Shown: positions 18,336 through 27,199 of the stretch, one piece after another | Numbering within the stretch: position 1 is the stretch's first letter | How the letters are laid out: the number at the start of each line of letters is the position of its first letter | From: Shewanella pealeana ATCC 700345 | Lineage (GTDB): Bacteria; Pseudomonadota; Gammaproteobacteria; Enterobacterales; Shewanellaceae | Length of the DNA: 64,000 nt | Assembly: GCF_000018285.1 (NCBI RefSeq) | Contig: NC_009901.1 | Location: 4,525,001-4,589,000, forward strand | Reading direction: 5' to 3' | The notes under the pieces: model-generated | Told to the model about the DNA's origin: nothing | Databases searched by the model: none | Seen by the model: only the letters and a program-made list of their open reading frames with translations | Position numbers and translations under genes: made by a program

Positions 18336-18680
18336 TTAGCAGCAGACTTTAGTCCGTTCTGGACGAGAGCCCATCTGTAGGAGCTTATTTAAGTTAACTG
18401 CAATTATCTCGCTCTGTTCTTTGGCTAGCGTCAGTAAGATCTCATTAGCCCACACAGGTAGCTCTGGGTTAATACGATAAAAAACCCATTGCCCCTGACG
18501 TCTATCCACTAACAAACCAAGCTTACGCAGCTGCGCCAAATGGCGAGAGATCTTGGGTTGGATCTCATCAAGTGCCGTCATTAGCTCGCAAACACATAGC
18601 TCTGACTCCGCTTGAATCAGCAACAAGCTACGCAATCGGGTGTCATCGGCTAGCGCTTTAAAAAAAATTAAAGGTGTCAT
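18336..18680 (-). CDS. arsR: ArsR family arsenic-responsive repressor
   Basis: This winged-helix repressor of 114 residues should be released from DNA by As(III) or Sb(III). It has the metalloid-binding ELCVCEL motif (Cys29 and Cys31 from the chosen start) ahead of the recognition helix PKISRHLAQLRKLGLL, and a Cys-Cys C-terminus that may give the third thiol. Two ATGs are close; the one at 18680 has GAGAG six bases upstream, while the one at 18686 abuts that site. The gene leads the operon and is divergent from the lipoprotein hydrolase. Confidence 0.95.
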   Translation of the reverse strand: MTPLIFFKALADDTRLRSLLLIQAESELCVCELMTALDEIQPKISRHLAQLRKLGLLVDRRQGQWVFYRINPELPVWANEILLTLAKEQSEIIAVNLNKLLQMGSRPERTKVCC

Positions 18681-18754
18681 TATCATCTCTCGATAGACTC
18701 AATATTAACTGGACACAGAATATATGGAAAATAATATATATGTTTTTTCACATG

Positions 18755-18814
18755 TTCAAGTAGTGTTGAGATTTTCAGATAAAAATGGGCAAATGTTCAA
18801 CTATTGAGTAAAAA
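18755..18814. promoter_or_regulatory. Candidate ArsR operator region
   Basis: In the 198-bp divergent spacer between arsR and the hydrolase gene, TGTTCAAGTAGTGTTGAG and TGTTCAACTATTGAG occur about 40 bp apart. Each is an imperfect inverted repeat of the TTCAA/TTGA(A) kind bound by ArsR proteins. The assignment rests on position and loose sequence similarity only. Confidence 0.3.
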
Positions 18815-18878
18815 TACTGCTAAGTTATCTATATGATTTAGATGACATTGGCACTATTCAGCAAGGAACCACTTCGTC

Positions 18879-20162
18879 ATGCAGAAACTAAAAATAATTT
18901 TCGTGGTGACCTTGATGATACTCACTGTAGGCTGCGCCAACTTTCGACATCTAGCGAAAGAAGTCGATATGCTCAACCGTGTCTATGTCGAATACCGAGT
19001 CACAATCCAGTCGCAGCATGAGACTGAATCTTTTGTTTTCGTGCAACTGCAAAGCCTAGACGCCGACACAATTGATGGTTATGAAGTCGTGATCGGCAAT
19101 CAGCAAATTACCGTAACGGGCGACACTAACAGCCAATACCTGTTTACGTTTAACGACACCAATAACGATCTGCGCTTTCAAGTCGGTGAAGCATTCTCAA
19201 TTAACCTTTTAGCCGAAGACACCAGTAAACCTCTGCTTCTGCGCCTCAGTAATACTCAAGACAACTACCCGAAAGCCTTAGTCGATACTCCTTTGAACAA
19301 CTTGCTAAATGTGAATTTCAGTCCAGCCAAGATAGGTGAACAGGCCGATTTAGATGCGCCACAATTTGATAGAGAAATGGCAGAACTGGGCATGTGGAAA
19401 CCCATAACCCACCTGAAACAAGGTAACAGCGGCGTGTTCTTTATCGATGATTTCGATACAAGCAAGATTCCAGTGCTGTTCATTCATGGCATGAACGGTA
19501 CCGCACGAGATTTTGCACCACTTATCGCCAAGCTAGACAGGCAAAAATATCAAGTTTGGGTCATGAACTACCCTAGCGGTTTGTCTATCGAACTATTGGC
19601 AAACGGGCTCAATAGCCTGATAAAAATAATCGATTATCGCTATGACGTTAAGACCTTTCACTTAGTCGCGCACAGCATGGGCGGACTCGTCACTCAGGCC
19701 TACTTAGATCTGTGCCGCAATCAGCTTGGCTGTGATGATATCGCCAGCTTTACCTCAATATCGACGCCATTTGGCGGTGTCGAGTCGGCGCAAAGCGGTG
19801 TGGATTACGCCCCCGTAGTGATGCCCGCATGGCGTAACCTAGCACCAGAAAGTGATTTTATTGCCACGCTATTTACAGACAAATTTGCAGACAAGCATGC
19901 AGGCGATAACGACTCAAACCGTCCTGCACACCAACTTGTGTTCGGCTATAAAGTCAGTGGCATTATTAATAAGAAGAGCAGCGACGGAGTGATAAGCCTT
20001 GATAGCCAACTAAGAGACAAGGCGCAACAGCAAGCCGAACGTGTTTATGGTTTAAATGAAGACCACGTCAGTATTTTGAGTAACGACAATCTAGCAAACG
20101 CCCTGCATCAATTTTGGTTAAAGACTGAAAAGCAACACCTGACTAAGCATGACGGCTTATAG
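18879..20162 (+). CDS. Lipoprotein alpha/beta hydrolase (esterase/lipase-like)
   Basis: The 427-residue protein has a lipoprotein signal (LTVGC, modified Cys19). An N-terminal region of about 150 residues, beta-rich by eye, precedes an alpha/beta-hydrolase domain. The domain has the oxyanion-type loop HGMNG at 203-207 and the nucleophile elbow AHSMGG with Ser266; the likely catalytic histidine is in EDHVSI near residue 395. It resembles the PGAP1/lecithin-cholesterol acyltransferase-like branch of lipases. Substrate is unknown. The ribosome site AAGGA lies about 11 bases before the ATG. Confidence 0.85.
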   Translation: MQKLKIIFVVTLMILTVGCANFRHLAKEVDMLNRVYVEYRVTIQSQHETESFVFVQLQSLDADTIDGYEVVIGNQQITVTGDTNSQYLFTFNDTNNDLRFQVGEAFSINLLAEDTSKPLLLRLSNTQDNYPKALVDTPLNNLLNVNFSPAKIGEQADLDAPQFDREMAELGMWKPITHLKQGNSGVFFIDDFDTSKIPVLFIHGMNGTARDFAPLIAKLDRQKYQVWVMNYPSGLSIELLANGLNSLIKIIDYRYDVKTFHLVAHSMGGLVTQAYLDLCRNQLGCDDIASFTSISTPFGGVESAQSGVDYAPVVMPAWRNLAPESDFIATLFTDKFADKHAGDNDSNRPAHQLVFGYKVSGIINKKSSDGVISLDSQLRDKAQQQAERVYGLNEDHVSILSNDNLANALHQFWLKTEKQHLTKHDGL

Positions 20163-20184
20163 ACAAAACTGATAGCAGTAAAAG

Positions 20185-20632
20185 ATCTACCTTCTGAAGA
20201 AGGTGGCTTTGCCCATGTGTTACAAAATAGACTCCCTAAAAGGGAGCTTTCCTACCGTGCGTTAACAAGACGCCGTAAATATATCCCTATAGGCCTTTCT
20301 TTAAAGCATGGGCTAAATCACTGACTGCCATGGATTGGCGGAAATGCCAACAAATGTAGGGAACATTTGTGGCCCTGATTTAGAAGCTTGTACCGCACCA
20401 TTAGCAAAGCTCACGTATCACTTGAGTTAATAAGCTATGTTTAAATGAACTTATAAGCCGTGTATCGCATGGATGCTAAGCTCGCCTCCATGGACACTTT
20501 ACTCTCCAAACAAAAGTCGGCGTGCTTATAAGTCGTTAAACATTGCCTTACTCCGCAATGCCATTGAACGTACTTCAGGCAGAGCCTAATTGATGATAAC
20601 AGCCCCTACTAAAGTAGGTGGTTTAGGGCTAA
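20185..20632. repeat. Repeat-rich spacer, possible remnant of IS200/IS605-type ends
   Basis: This 520-bp spacer (20163-20682) has no gene. It starts and ends with similar hairpin modules: ACCTTC-TGAA-GAAGGT then GGCTT at about 20190-20210, and CCTACT-AA-AGTAGG then GGTTT at about 20605-20625. Just before the second, 20547-20592 can be read as a short open tail ending PLNVLQAEPN and a stop, which would suit the end of a transposon tnpB gene. Between them are hairpins including GCCATGGATTGGC at 20328 and ACAAATGTAGGGAACATTTGT at 20350. The IS200/IS605 assignment is a guess from form. Confidence 0.35.
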
Positions 20633-20638
20633 AAACAA

Positions 20639-20663
20639 AAAAGGCTTCCGAAGGAAGCCTTTT
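20639..20663. terminator. Rho-independent terminator behind pmbA
   Basis: An 11-bp stem (AAAAGGCTTCC and its complement) with a GAA loop lies 20 bases downstream of the pmbA stop, with T-runs in both directions. Confidence 0.9.
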
Positions 20664-20682
20664 AAAATATTCAATAAAGACC

Positions 20683-22023
20683 CTAATTACCGGCGATCTT
20701 CATCTTATCCATTAAGATCCCGCCAGTGCGGATCGATGAACGTAGGTCACGATCTTTAGCCACCCCAAGGATATTCTGGAACATATCCTTAAGATTACCA
20801 GCGATAGTGATCTCTTCTACTGGGTACAAGATCACGCCGTTTTCGACGTAGAAGCCTGCTGCGCCGCGAGAGTAATCACCCGTGACCGTATTCACGCCTT
20901 GGCCCATAACTTCGGTAACAATAAGCCCGGTACCCATCTCTTTAACCAATTGGTCGAAGGTTTGGCCCGTAGTGGATAGGGTCCAGTTGTAGATCCCTCC
21001 TGCATGGCCAGTATTGGTCAAGCCAAGCTTGCGCGCCGAGTAACTGGTTAACAGATACGTCGCTAAGCGACCATTATCGATGATATCTCGCGCCTGAGTC
21101 GCAACACCTTCACTGTCATATGCTGAGCTTGCCAATGCACCGACAAGTAATGGATCTTCATGAATACTGAACCAATCAGGGAAGACTTGAGTGTCGATAG
21201 CATCGAGAAGGAAACTCGACTTACGGTACAGACTGCCACCGCTAATAGCGCCAACTAAATGCCCAATTAGGCCTGTGGCGATCTCAGGAGAAAACAACAC
21301 AGGTAGTTGTGTGGTAGCAATTTTACGCCCACCTAATCGACCCGCGGTTTTCTCTGCCGCTTTCTTACCTATGATCTCTGGCGCAACCATTTCGCTAAAC
21401 TTACGTGAAATCGTGTAGTCATAGTCACGCTGCATACCGCCTTCATGCTCACCAATCGCCACACAGCTTAAGCTGTAGCGAGAGCTGCAAAAACCATTGA
21501 GGAAACCATGGCTATTACCATAAACCTTAACGCTTGAATGGGCGTTGGCACTGGCACCATCTGAAGTTTTTACACGCGGGTCGGTGTCTAGCGCAGCCTC
21601 TTCGGCAAGCACTGCTAGGTGCGTCAACTCTTCAGGAGAGATCTCTTGTGGATGATACAGGTCAAGCTCTGGGAACTCGGTCGCCATCAAAGACTTATCA
21701 GCCAAGCCATTATATGGATCTGCAGAAGTAAAGCGTGCAATATCATTGGCTGCCTTTACCGCTTGCTGAATGGCAGCGGGGCTCAAATCAGACGTAGATG
21801 AACTGCCTTTGCAGCCATCTCTAAAGACAGTAATACCTAAGGCGCCATCTTTATTAAACTCAACAGTTTCAACTTCTTTCATACGAGTCGAAACTGACAG
21901 GCCTTGCTGCTTACTAATCGCAACTTCTGCACCAGAAGTGCCTAATGTTTTTGCATATTCCAGCGCCATCGAAACGGCATCAGTCAAGGAATCCAATTCA
22001 ATATCAATGCTATGTGAAGACAC
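20683..22023 (-). CDS. pmbA: PmbA (TldE), TldD-PmbA protease subunit
   Basis: The 446-residue protein aligns throughout with E. coli PmbA: VSTRMKEVETVEFNKDGALGI near the N-terminus, VKVYGNSHG mid-protein, TGDYSRGAAGFYVENG and ITIAGNLKDMFQNI near the end. With TldD it forms a metalloprotease that trims modified peptides and degrades the CcdA antitoxin in E. coli; PmbA itself lacks the HExxxH motif, as expected. The frame runs to a TTG at 22071, but GTG at 22023 with AAGAG upstream is the better start. The partner tldD is at 30864, not adjacent. Divergent from darP, as in E. coli. Confidence 0.95.
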   Translation of the reverse strand: MSSHSIDIELDSLTDAVSMALEYAKTLGTSGAEVAISKQQGLSVSTRMKEVETVEFNKDGALGITVFRDGCKGSSSTSDLSPAAIQQAVKAANDIARFTSADPYNGLADKSLMATEFPELDLYHPQEISPEELTHLAVLAEEAALDTDPRVKTSDGASANAHSSVKVYGNSHGFLNGFCSSRYSLSCVAIGEHEGGMQRDYDYTISRKFSEMVAPEIIGKKAAEKTAGRLGGRKIATTQLPVLFSPEIATGLIGHLVGAISGGSLYRKSSFLLDAIDTQVFPDWFSIHEDPLLVGALASSAYDSEGVATQARDIIDNGRLATYLLTSYSARKLGLTNTGHAGGIYNWTLSTTGQTFDQLVKEMGTGLIVTEVMGQGVNTVTGDYSRGAAGFYVENGVILYPVEEITIAGNLKDMFQNILGVAKDRDLRSSIRTGGILMDKMKIAGN

Positions 22024-22230
22024 AGATCTACTCTTTATTTGTCGGCAATAGCGATAGCATAACAAACCCAAAACCCAATCACATTAAATAATCCCTCTAC
22101 GACAGCCACAATCTCGGTGCGAAGCAATAGACAAATCACCGCTTTAGCCAGCGCAACAACTAAAATAGGAAAGGAAATAAGCAAGTATAGATGTTATTAT
22201 TAGCTCAGAATTTGTAAGAGATTTTTAGAT

Positions 22231-22773
22231 ATGAAGATTGTCGGTGACTCAGAACACTTCCACCAGCCCTATGATAAAGATGAGAACTACGAAAGTAGAG
22301 CGGACGCTAAACGCGAAATCGCCATCTATCAAGAATATGGCAATAGATTAGTTGCACTTAGTAAGACCCAGGTACAGAAGCTAAATCTTGATGAAACGCT
22401 TTATGATAATGTTTTGAAAGCTAAAACTATCAAAATTAATACCGAAGCGCACCGTCGTCACATTCAGTACATTGGTAAACTAATGCGTTATGTCGATCTC
22501 GAAGAGTTAGAGGTCGCGATTAAGAACGTGCTGAACCAAAACAGCAACGAAAGTGCTAGAACCAATGTGGCTGACAAGACACGTGATCAGCTGTTAGCTG
22601 AAGGTGATTCTGCAGTACAGGCCTTAATTGAGCAGCACCCTGAATTTGATAGACAGAAACTTCGTCAGTATATTCGTCAGACAAAAAAAGAGCTAACGAA
22701 AAACCCTGATATTGAAGCATCAAAGACAGCTAAAGAATTAAGTAAATATTTACGTAACGAGATCAAAGATTAA
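22231..22773 (+). CDS. darP: DarP (YjgA), ribosome-associated 50S assembly factor
   Basis: The 180-residue, highly charged helical protein of the DUF615 family binds late 50S ribosomal precursors in E. coli. Family features seen are KREIAIYQEYGNRLVALSK near residue 28, the central EAHRRHIQYIGKLMR, and a C-terminal tail ending LSKYLRNEI. The divergent pmbA neighbour is the standard gammaproteobacterial arrangement and supports the call. Confidence 0.95.
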   Translation: MKIVGDSEHFHQPYDKDENYESRADAKREIAIYQEYGNRLVALSKTQVQKLNLDETLYDNVLKAKTIKINTEAHRRHIQYIGKLMRYVDLEELEVAIKNVLNQNSNESARTNVADKTRDQLLAEGDSAVQALIEQHPEFDRQKLRQYIRQTKKELTKNPDIEASKTAKELSKYLRNEIKD

Positions 22774-22814
22774 CCGTTACATATATAGACATCACTTCTA
22801 TATAACTACACAAT

Positions 22815-22852
22815 AGCTCCCTAAGTCTTAACACGACTTTGGGAGCTTTTTT
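22815..22852 (+). terminator. Rho-independent terminator of darP
   Basis: An AGCTCCC...GGGAGCT stem, with an inner AAGTC...GACTT pairing, is followed by a run of T, 42 bases after the darP stop. Confidence 0.9.
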
Positions 22853-22930
22853 ATTGGTCTGTCTTCGGCTTAATACGCAAGCGCCCATCCTAAACATACA
22901 GTTAAATTTGTAGCACTAAGGAATATGCAA

Positions 22931-25486
22931 ATGCGCCCGCCCTCAAAACTGGCTTGCCTCCCCCTATCTTTATTCTGTCTTTCTTTACTCGGTGGCTGTA
23001 ATGGCTCGTCGGATGATAATGGTGATACCGACAACGGCGGCACCTACGCTCTCTCATTAAGCTATAAAACCGTTGAAAATGGTGTTTGTGCCGAGCCAAC
23101 AAATTCACAGGAATTTGCTGCCAACAGCAGTTTTTGCGCCGTCGCTCATTTAAAGCAAGGCAATAGCGATCGTAGCGGTCAGCTCATCTCTTTCTCGACA
23201 ACTATTGGCGAGCTATCTGTCGGCAACAAACTTACCAATTCTAATGGCCAAGCCGAAATCATCGTCAGTAATCCTTCAGGCATCGCTGATGCTGGAAAAT
23301 TAACGGCTAGCTTCAACGAGGGTGAAAACAGTGCTAATGCCAGTAAGAATTTTGAGTTTACCTCGGCAACGGCACCATCGGAGCCTAAGTTCAGCTTAAA
23401 TAGTGCCATCATCAACGGCACAGCCGTTGTTACTCAATTCAAAGCAGATGAAACCGTACAACTACAAGCTCAGTTCTTAGATGAGCAGGGCCAAGGTATA
23501 GCAGGTAAGATGGCGAGCTTCACCGCGGGTAGTGCAAGCTTAAACCCGAGCTCAGCACTGACCAAAGAAAACGGTATCGCTCAGGTCAGCTACACACCTA
23601 GTGACAGTGAGCTAGGCGCGGCTAACTTCTCAGTGACCTTAGATGATAATGGCAAAACCTACCAAAGCTCAGGTCTCTATGAAGTGCTAGCAAAAGATGC
23701 CGTCAGTGACGATGGCATTATCGTTATCGGTCATTTCTCTACAGACGGTTCTCACTTCACCGAAAATGAACTAGCGACAACCTTACCTTTAGAGGCTGAT
23801 AAGTACACCGTCAGTGCCGGCGGTACTTTCGGTGTGACCGCCGATTTAGCCACTAAAAATGATGATGGCAGCTACACCCGTTTACAAACCCCAACCAGCG
23901 TAAGTTTCAGCTCTAGCTGTGTATCAAGCAATAGCGCCAGCATAGACTCACCAGTGACTACACTGTCGGGTACAGCTAGCTCAACTTTCCAAAACACTAG
24001 CTGCAGTGGCAATAGTGAGCGAAATGACCAAATCATTGCATCAGTCGTTGCAGGTAACCAAACCCTAACCGCAGAACTTGATTTTTCACTCGCAAGCCAG
24101 ACCTTAGCCAACTTAAGCTTTATCTCGGCGGAACCAACATCGATTCGTATCAAAGGCGCTGGCGGCACGAATTCAAGTAAATCGTCCCTAATCACCTTTA
24201 AGGTTGCCGATGCCAACGGCCAACCGATTGCCCAGCAAGATGTTGATTTCTCGCTCGACACCAGTGTCGGCGGTATTAAATTTGCCAATGGCGACACTAA
24301 TACTAGCAACACCAGCAACTCAGCAGGTCTTGTAAGTACAACCGTGCTTTCAGGTACAGTACCAACGCCAGTGCGAGTGTTAGCTAGCGCAACCGCTAAT
24401 GGCGAGTCGGTTACCACTCAATCTGAGCAACTCACTATCAATACAGGCTTGCCACAGCAGTTAGGCTTTAGTTTATCTAGCAGCTTATATAACCCAGAAG
24501 CGGATAATTATGATGGTGAAAAGGCCACAATAACAGCATATGCATCAGACAGCTTTGGCAATCCAGCACCCGATGACACTACCATTAACTTTACCGCCGA
24601 AGGCGGGCAAATCCATTCAAACTGTGTCACTGTTAACGGTACTTGTAGCGTTGAATGGACTTCTGCAGACCCACGTGTACCAGATCATCGAATCACAGTA
24701 CTTGCTTATGCTCTGGGACATGAAACTTTCTTCGATACTAACGGTAATAACGTGTTTGATGATGCCGATGGTGGCGCGATTACAGATGCTTGTTTAAATA
24801 AAGATACAGGCCTTCCAACTCCATGCACGGGTAATGGTATGGATATTGAGACATACCATCCTCAAGGCTTTAGTGATTTAGGTGACGCCTTCCGTGATGA
24901 TAATGAAGATGGGAAATGGGATGCTAAAGGTATCAATCCAGCTGAACCCTATTTTAACACTGCATCAAAAGGCGAATACCAAGCTGCCGACAAAGCATTC
25001 AACGGCCCGCAGTGTGAAGGCAGCAAGTGTGGCTTAGTTGAAGAGCAAGCCAACAAAACCTATATTCGCAAAGCATTAGTTATGACAATGTCGGGCTCTA
25101 CGGCCTATTTTGAAATACGCCAAGGCAATGCTGACAAGCCTTTCTACAGCGATATTTCAGGTACGGAATTAGCCAATTTAACAGCAATCCCTGCAGGGAC
25201 CTCATCTGTTTTTCATGTACGCTTCTTCGATAGCGCTAATCAAATCATGCCTGCACAGACCACGCTAACCACGACAGCAAGCCAAGGTGAGCTTGATACA
25301 TCGCCGTTTACAGTACCTAATCGCAATGATAGAGGCGGCTCAGTAACAAGCTTTACCCTCACCAATGATATCGATCCTACAAGCGTTGGCGAGCTAGCTA
25401 AAAGCAGCTCGGTATCTATTGATGTTAAAACCCCAAAGTCAGTCGAATCAGGCATTGGCTTTACGGTTGAGCTAAGCGGCACCTAA
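22931..25486 (+). CDS. Large Ig-like-domain lipoprotein
   Basis: The 851-residue lipoprotein has a signal peptide ending LLGGC, then an acidic glycine-rich linker. What follows are repeated beta-sandwich segments like bacterial Ig-like (Big_1, invasin/intimin) domains, seen as TxxNGQAEI, KENGIAQVSYT and NSAGLVSTTV at intervals of roughly 100 residues. A later aspartate-rich region (FDTNGNNVFDDADGG, then DDNEDGKWD) looks like calcium-binding loops. Several cysteine pairs occur. It is probably an outer-membrane-anchored surface protein; no partner gene is adjacent. The ATG at 22931 is better spaced from AAGGA than the one at 22925. Confidence 0.85.
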   Translation: MRPPSKLACLPLSLFCLSLLGGCNGSSDDNGDTDNGGTYALSLSYKTVENGVCAEPTNSQEFAANSSFCAVAHLKQGNSDRSGQLISFSTTIGELSVGNKLTNSNGQAEIIVSNPSGIADAGKLTASFNEGENSANASKNFEFTSATAPSEPKFSLNSAIINGTAVVTQFKADETVQLQAQFLDEQGQGIAGKMASFTAGSASLNPSSALTKENGIAQVSYTPSDSELGAANFSVTLDDNGKTYQSSGLYEVLAKDAVSDDGIIVIGHFSTDGSHFTENELATTLPLEADKYTVSAGGTFGVTADLATKNDDGSYTRLQTPTSVSFSSSCVSSNSASIDSPVTTLSGTASSTFQNTSCSGNSERNDQIIASVVAGNQTLTAELDFSLASQTLANLSFISAEPTSIRIKGAGGTNSSKSSLITFKVADANGQPIAQQDVDFSLDTSVGGIKFANGDTNTSNTSNSAGLVSTTVLSGTVPTPVRVLASATANGESVTTQSEQLTINTGLPQQLGFSLSSSLYNPEADNYDGEKATITAYASDSFGNPAPDDTTINFTAEGGQIHSNCVTVNGTCSVEWTSADPRVPDHRITVLAYALGHETFFDTNGNNVFDDADGGAITDACLNKDTGLPTPCTGNGMDIETYHPQGFSDLGDAFRDDNEDGKWDAKGINPAEPYFNTASKGEYQAADKAFNGPQCEGSKCGLVEEQANKTYIRKALVMTMSGSTAYFEIRQGNADKPFYSDISGTELANLTAIPAGTSSVFHVRFFDSANQIMPAQTTLTTTASQGELDTSPFTVPNRNDRGGSVTSFTLTNDIDPTSVGELAKSSSVSIDVKTPKSVESGIGFTVELSGT

Positions 25487-25513
25487 ACCTGCTACTTATC
25501 TCAACATGAATTG

Positions 25514-25551
25514 AAAAAGCCCGCTGTAACTTAAGTTACAGCGGGCTTTTT
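25514..25551 (+). terminator. Rho-independent terminator of the Ig-like lipoprotein gene
   Basis: A perfect 17-bp stem (AAAAAGCCCGCTGTAAC and its complement, TTAA loop) ends in a T-run, 27 bases after the stop. Confidence 0.93.
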
Positions 25552-25594
25552 AGTCATCACGAGTTCATCTGACTCTATCGCCTAATAGCAATTT

Positions 25595-25922
25595 ATACCA
25601 ATCAATATAAGAAGTTGATCTACTCAGAACGTTTTTGACAAACTAATTCAAGGCGAATAACTGAAAGAATGGTAGCTCCCTTGTGAAGTTGTTCAACGCA
25701 GAAGTAGGCAGTCAAAAACGTTCCAGAATGGCGAGTTTTAGCGGCTCTGATACTGCGACACTTAATGAACAAGAGGGAGCTTAACCCTAGTTCAACTATG
25801 CTCTTCACTCGTTGCAAACCACATGGATGTGGTGAATGTCATTAATGCAGGAGCATTTAATGACCTTGTCTCAGTGCCGCTAAACTCTCGCTGAGCGACC
25901 AAATCTTTATACTGATTGGTAT
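25595..25922. mobile_element. MITE-like inverted-repeat element, family A copy 2
   Basis: This copy is clearly homologous to 2701-2981 along its whole length, with terminal repeats ATACCAATCAATATAA and TTATACTGATTGGTAT (one mismatch between the ends). It is longer because 49 bp (25816-25864) are inserted between GTTGC and CTTGTC. The insert is two small palindromes: CCACATGGATGTGG, and GTCATTAATGC-AGGA-GCATTTAATGAC. No ORF is present. With the palindromes at 25983 it fills the 557-bp spacer 25487-26043. Confidence 0.88.
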
Positions 25923-25982
25923 TAATTCAATGAATCTTACAGTCCAATGAAGATCAGCTTGGTATTGAGGGAGCAAGTATCT

Positions 25983-26040
25983 GCAGCATGGATGCTGCGG
26001 TTAAGCCCTCATGGATGAGTTCACGGCGTCTTGCGGAGTC
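25983..26040. repeat. CATGGATG-centred palindromic repeats
   Basis: Two short palindromes share the core CAT-GG-ATG with different flanking arms: GCAG-CATGGATG-CTGC at 25983 and CT-CATGGATG-AG at 26008, followed by TTCACGGCGTCTTGCGGAGT. The same core occurs in the element insert at 25820 and, less perfectly, at 20328 and 20467. The spacing and changing arms suggest a small genomic repeat family, not a regulatory site of the next gene. Confidence 0.6.
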
Positions 26041-26043
26041 AAA

Positions 26044-27198
26044 TCAAGATGAGCCGTTAATTAAGCTGTCGGCTTTAAGCCGCTTGCTTACGCCCCAATA
26101 GGCTAAGCCAAAGTAAATAGCTACCATCGCCCATAATTGCAACCACTGCGGCATAATGCTCTGCCACGAGGCCCCCATTTGATTAAGCTCTAACATCGCC
26201 ATAATAGCAGGGACCGCTGGTACCACTTGTGAAATGGCGACCACGACGTCAGGAATAAGCGCTAATGGCCACACAAAACCAGACACGAACAGAATAGGCA
26301 TAGAGACCAGCAGTAAAACCTGAGTTGGCAGATCGCGGCGGGTAAACAAGCTACTAAAGGCTATCCCCGCAGCGCTGGTCGCAAGCAAGAAAGGCAACAT
26401 CAGCAACCCAACCTGACCTAGAGAAGCTTGTAGGCTAACGTCATACCAATAATAACAATAGCCCACGTAATAACTGCTAAGCAGAGTGTAGATCAGCATA
26501 AAGGCCGCCATACGCCCGCATATTAGCTTAAGCGGGCTAACGTCACGCCAATAGCCCTGCCGCTTCCATTGGCTTGCACCTAATATTCCAGTGCCAATCA
26601 GTAAAGTCTGGTGCAAAATTAGTAGGAATAAACCCGGCACCACATAGGGGGTATAACCTAAACTGGGGTTAAAAGCGGGGATGCTATTGAGTTTAACCAC
26701 ATTGAGGCTCTGCTGTACTGCGCTCGCATTGTTCCCCTTGGCTAATAAGCCTAAACGCTGAATATCCTTACCTACATCTAAACCTGCCGAGATAAGCCCT
26801 TCAACAACCGCAGAGTAGATCAAGAAGTAGCTGGCATCGCCGCCATAGCTTAGCGTCACGCCTGTACCTAGTAATAGATCTCGCCTGAAATTAGCAGGGA
26901 TCACCAACAAGCCATGAGCGCGTCCGGTTTCTATCCAGCGCTTTGCCTCATCGATTGACCCTAGCAGGGCTATGACCTCAATTTTAGGGCTAGCATTAGC
27001 ATCACGAATAAGCTGACGACTTAATGACGAATGGTCATGATCGATCACCACCACTTGCTGCTCGGTAGGCACTTGATTTAGGTATGGCAATGGATAAAGG
27101 ATCGAATAGAACAACACGCCACCAAACACAGTGATGACGATGGTTTTATCTGCTAGAACGGCTTTTATCTCGGCCCATATAAGTTGTAAGAAGCTCAT
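26044..27198 (-). CDS. ABC-2 type permease, second of pair
   Basis: The 384-residue inner-membrane protein has one N-terminal membrane helix, a periplasmic domain of about 150 residues (VVVIDHDHSSLSRQLIRDA near residue 50), and five C-terminal helices including GFVWPLALIPDVV. This is the ABC2_membrane_3 layout of YbhR/YbhS/YhhJ-type exporters. The frame extends to 27249, but the ATG at 27198 has AAGGAG 8 bases upstream and lies 1 bp past the previous stop. No ATPase gene accompanies the operon. Confidence 0.9.
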   Translation of the reverse strand: MSFLQLIWAEIKAVLADKTIVITVFGGVLFYSILYPLPYLNQVPTEQQVVVIDHDHSSLSRQLIRDANASPKIEVIALLGSIDEAKRWIETGRAHGLLVIPANFRRDLLLGTGVTLSYGGDASYFLIYSAVVEGLISAGLDVGKDIQRLGLLAKGNNASAVQQSLNVVKLNSIPAFNPSLGYTPYVVPGLFLLILHQTLLIGTGILGASQWKRQGYWRDVSPLKLICGRMAAFMLIYTLLSSYYVGYCYYWYDVSLQASLGQVGLLMLPFLLATSAAGIAFSSLFTRRDLPTQVLLLVSMPILFVSGFVWPLALIPDVVVAISQVVPAVPAIMAMLELNQMGASWQSIMPQWLQLWAMVAIYFGLAYWGVSKRLKADSLINGSS

Positions 27199-27199
27199 A

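Noticed and set aside
23872..24417. 181-residue frame on the minus strand inside the Ig-like lipoprotein gene
   Set aside because: It is a shadow of the plus-strand gene, whose signal peptide, domain repeats and terminator are all in order; the antisense product has no recognisable features.
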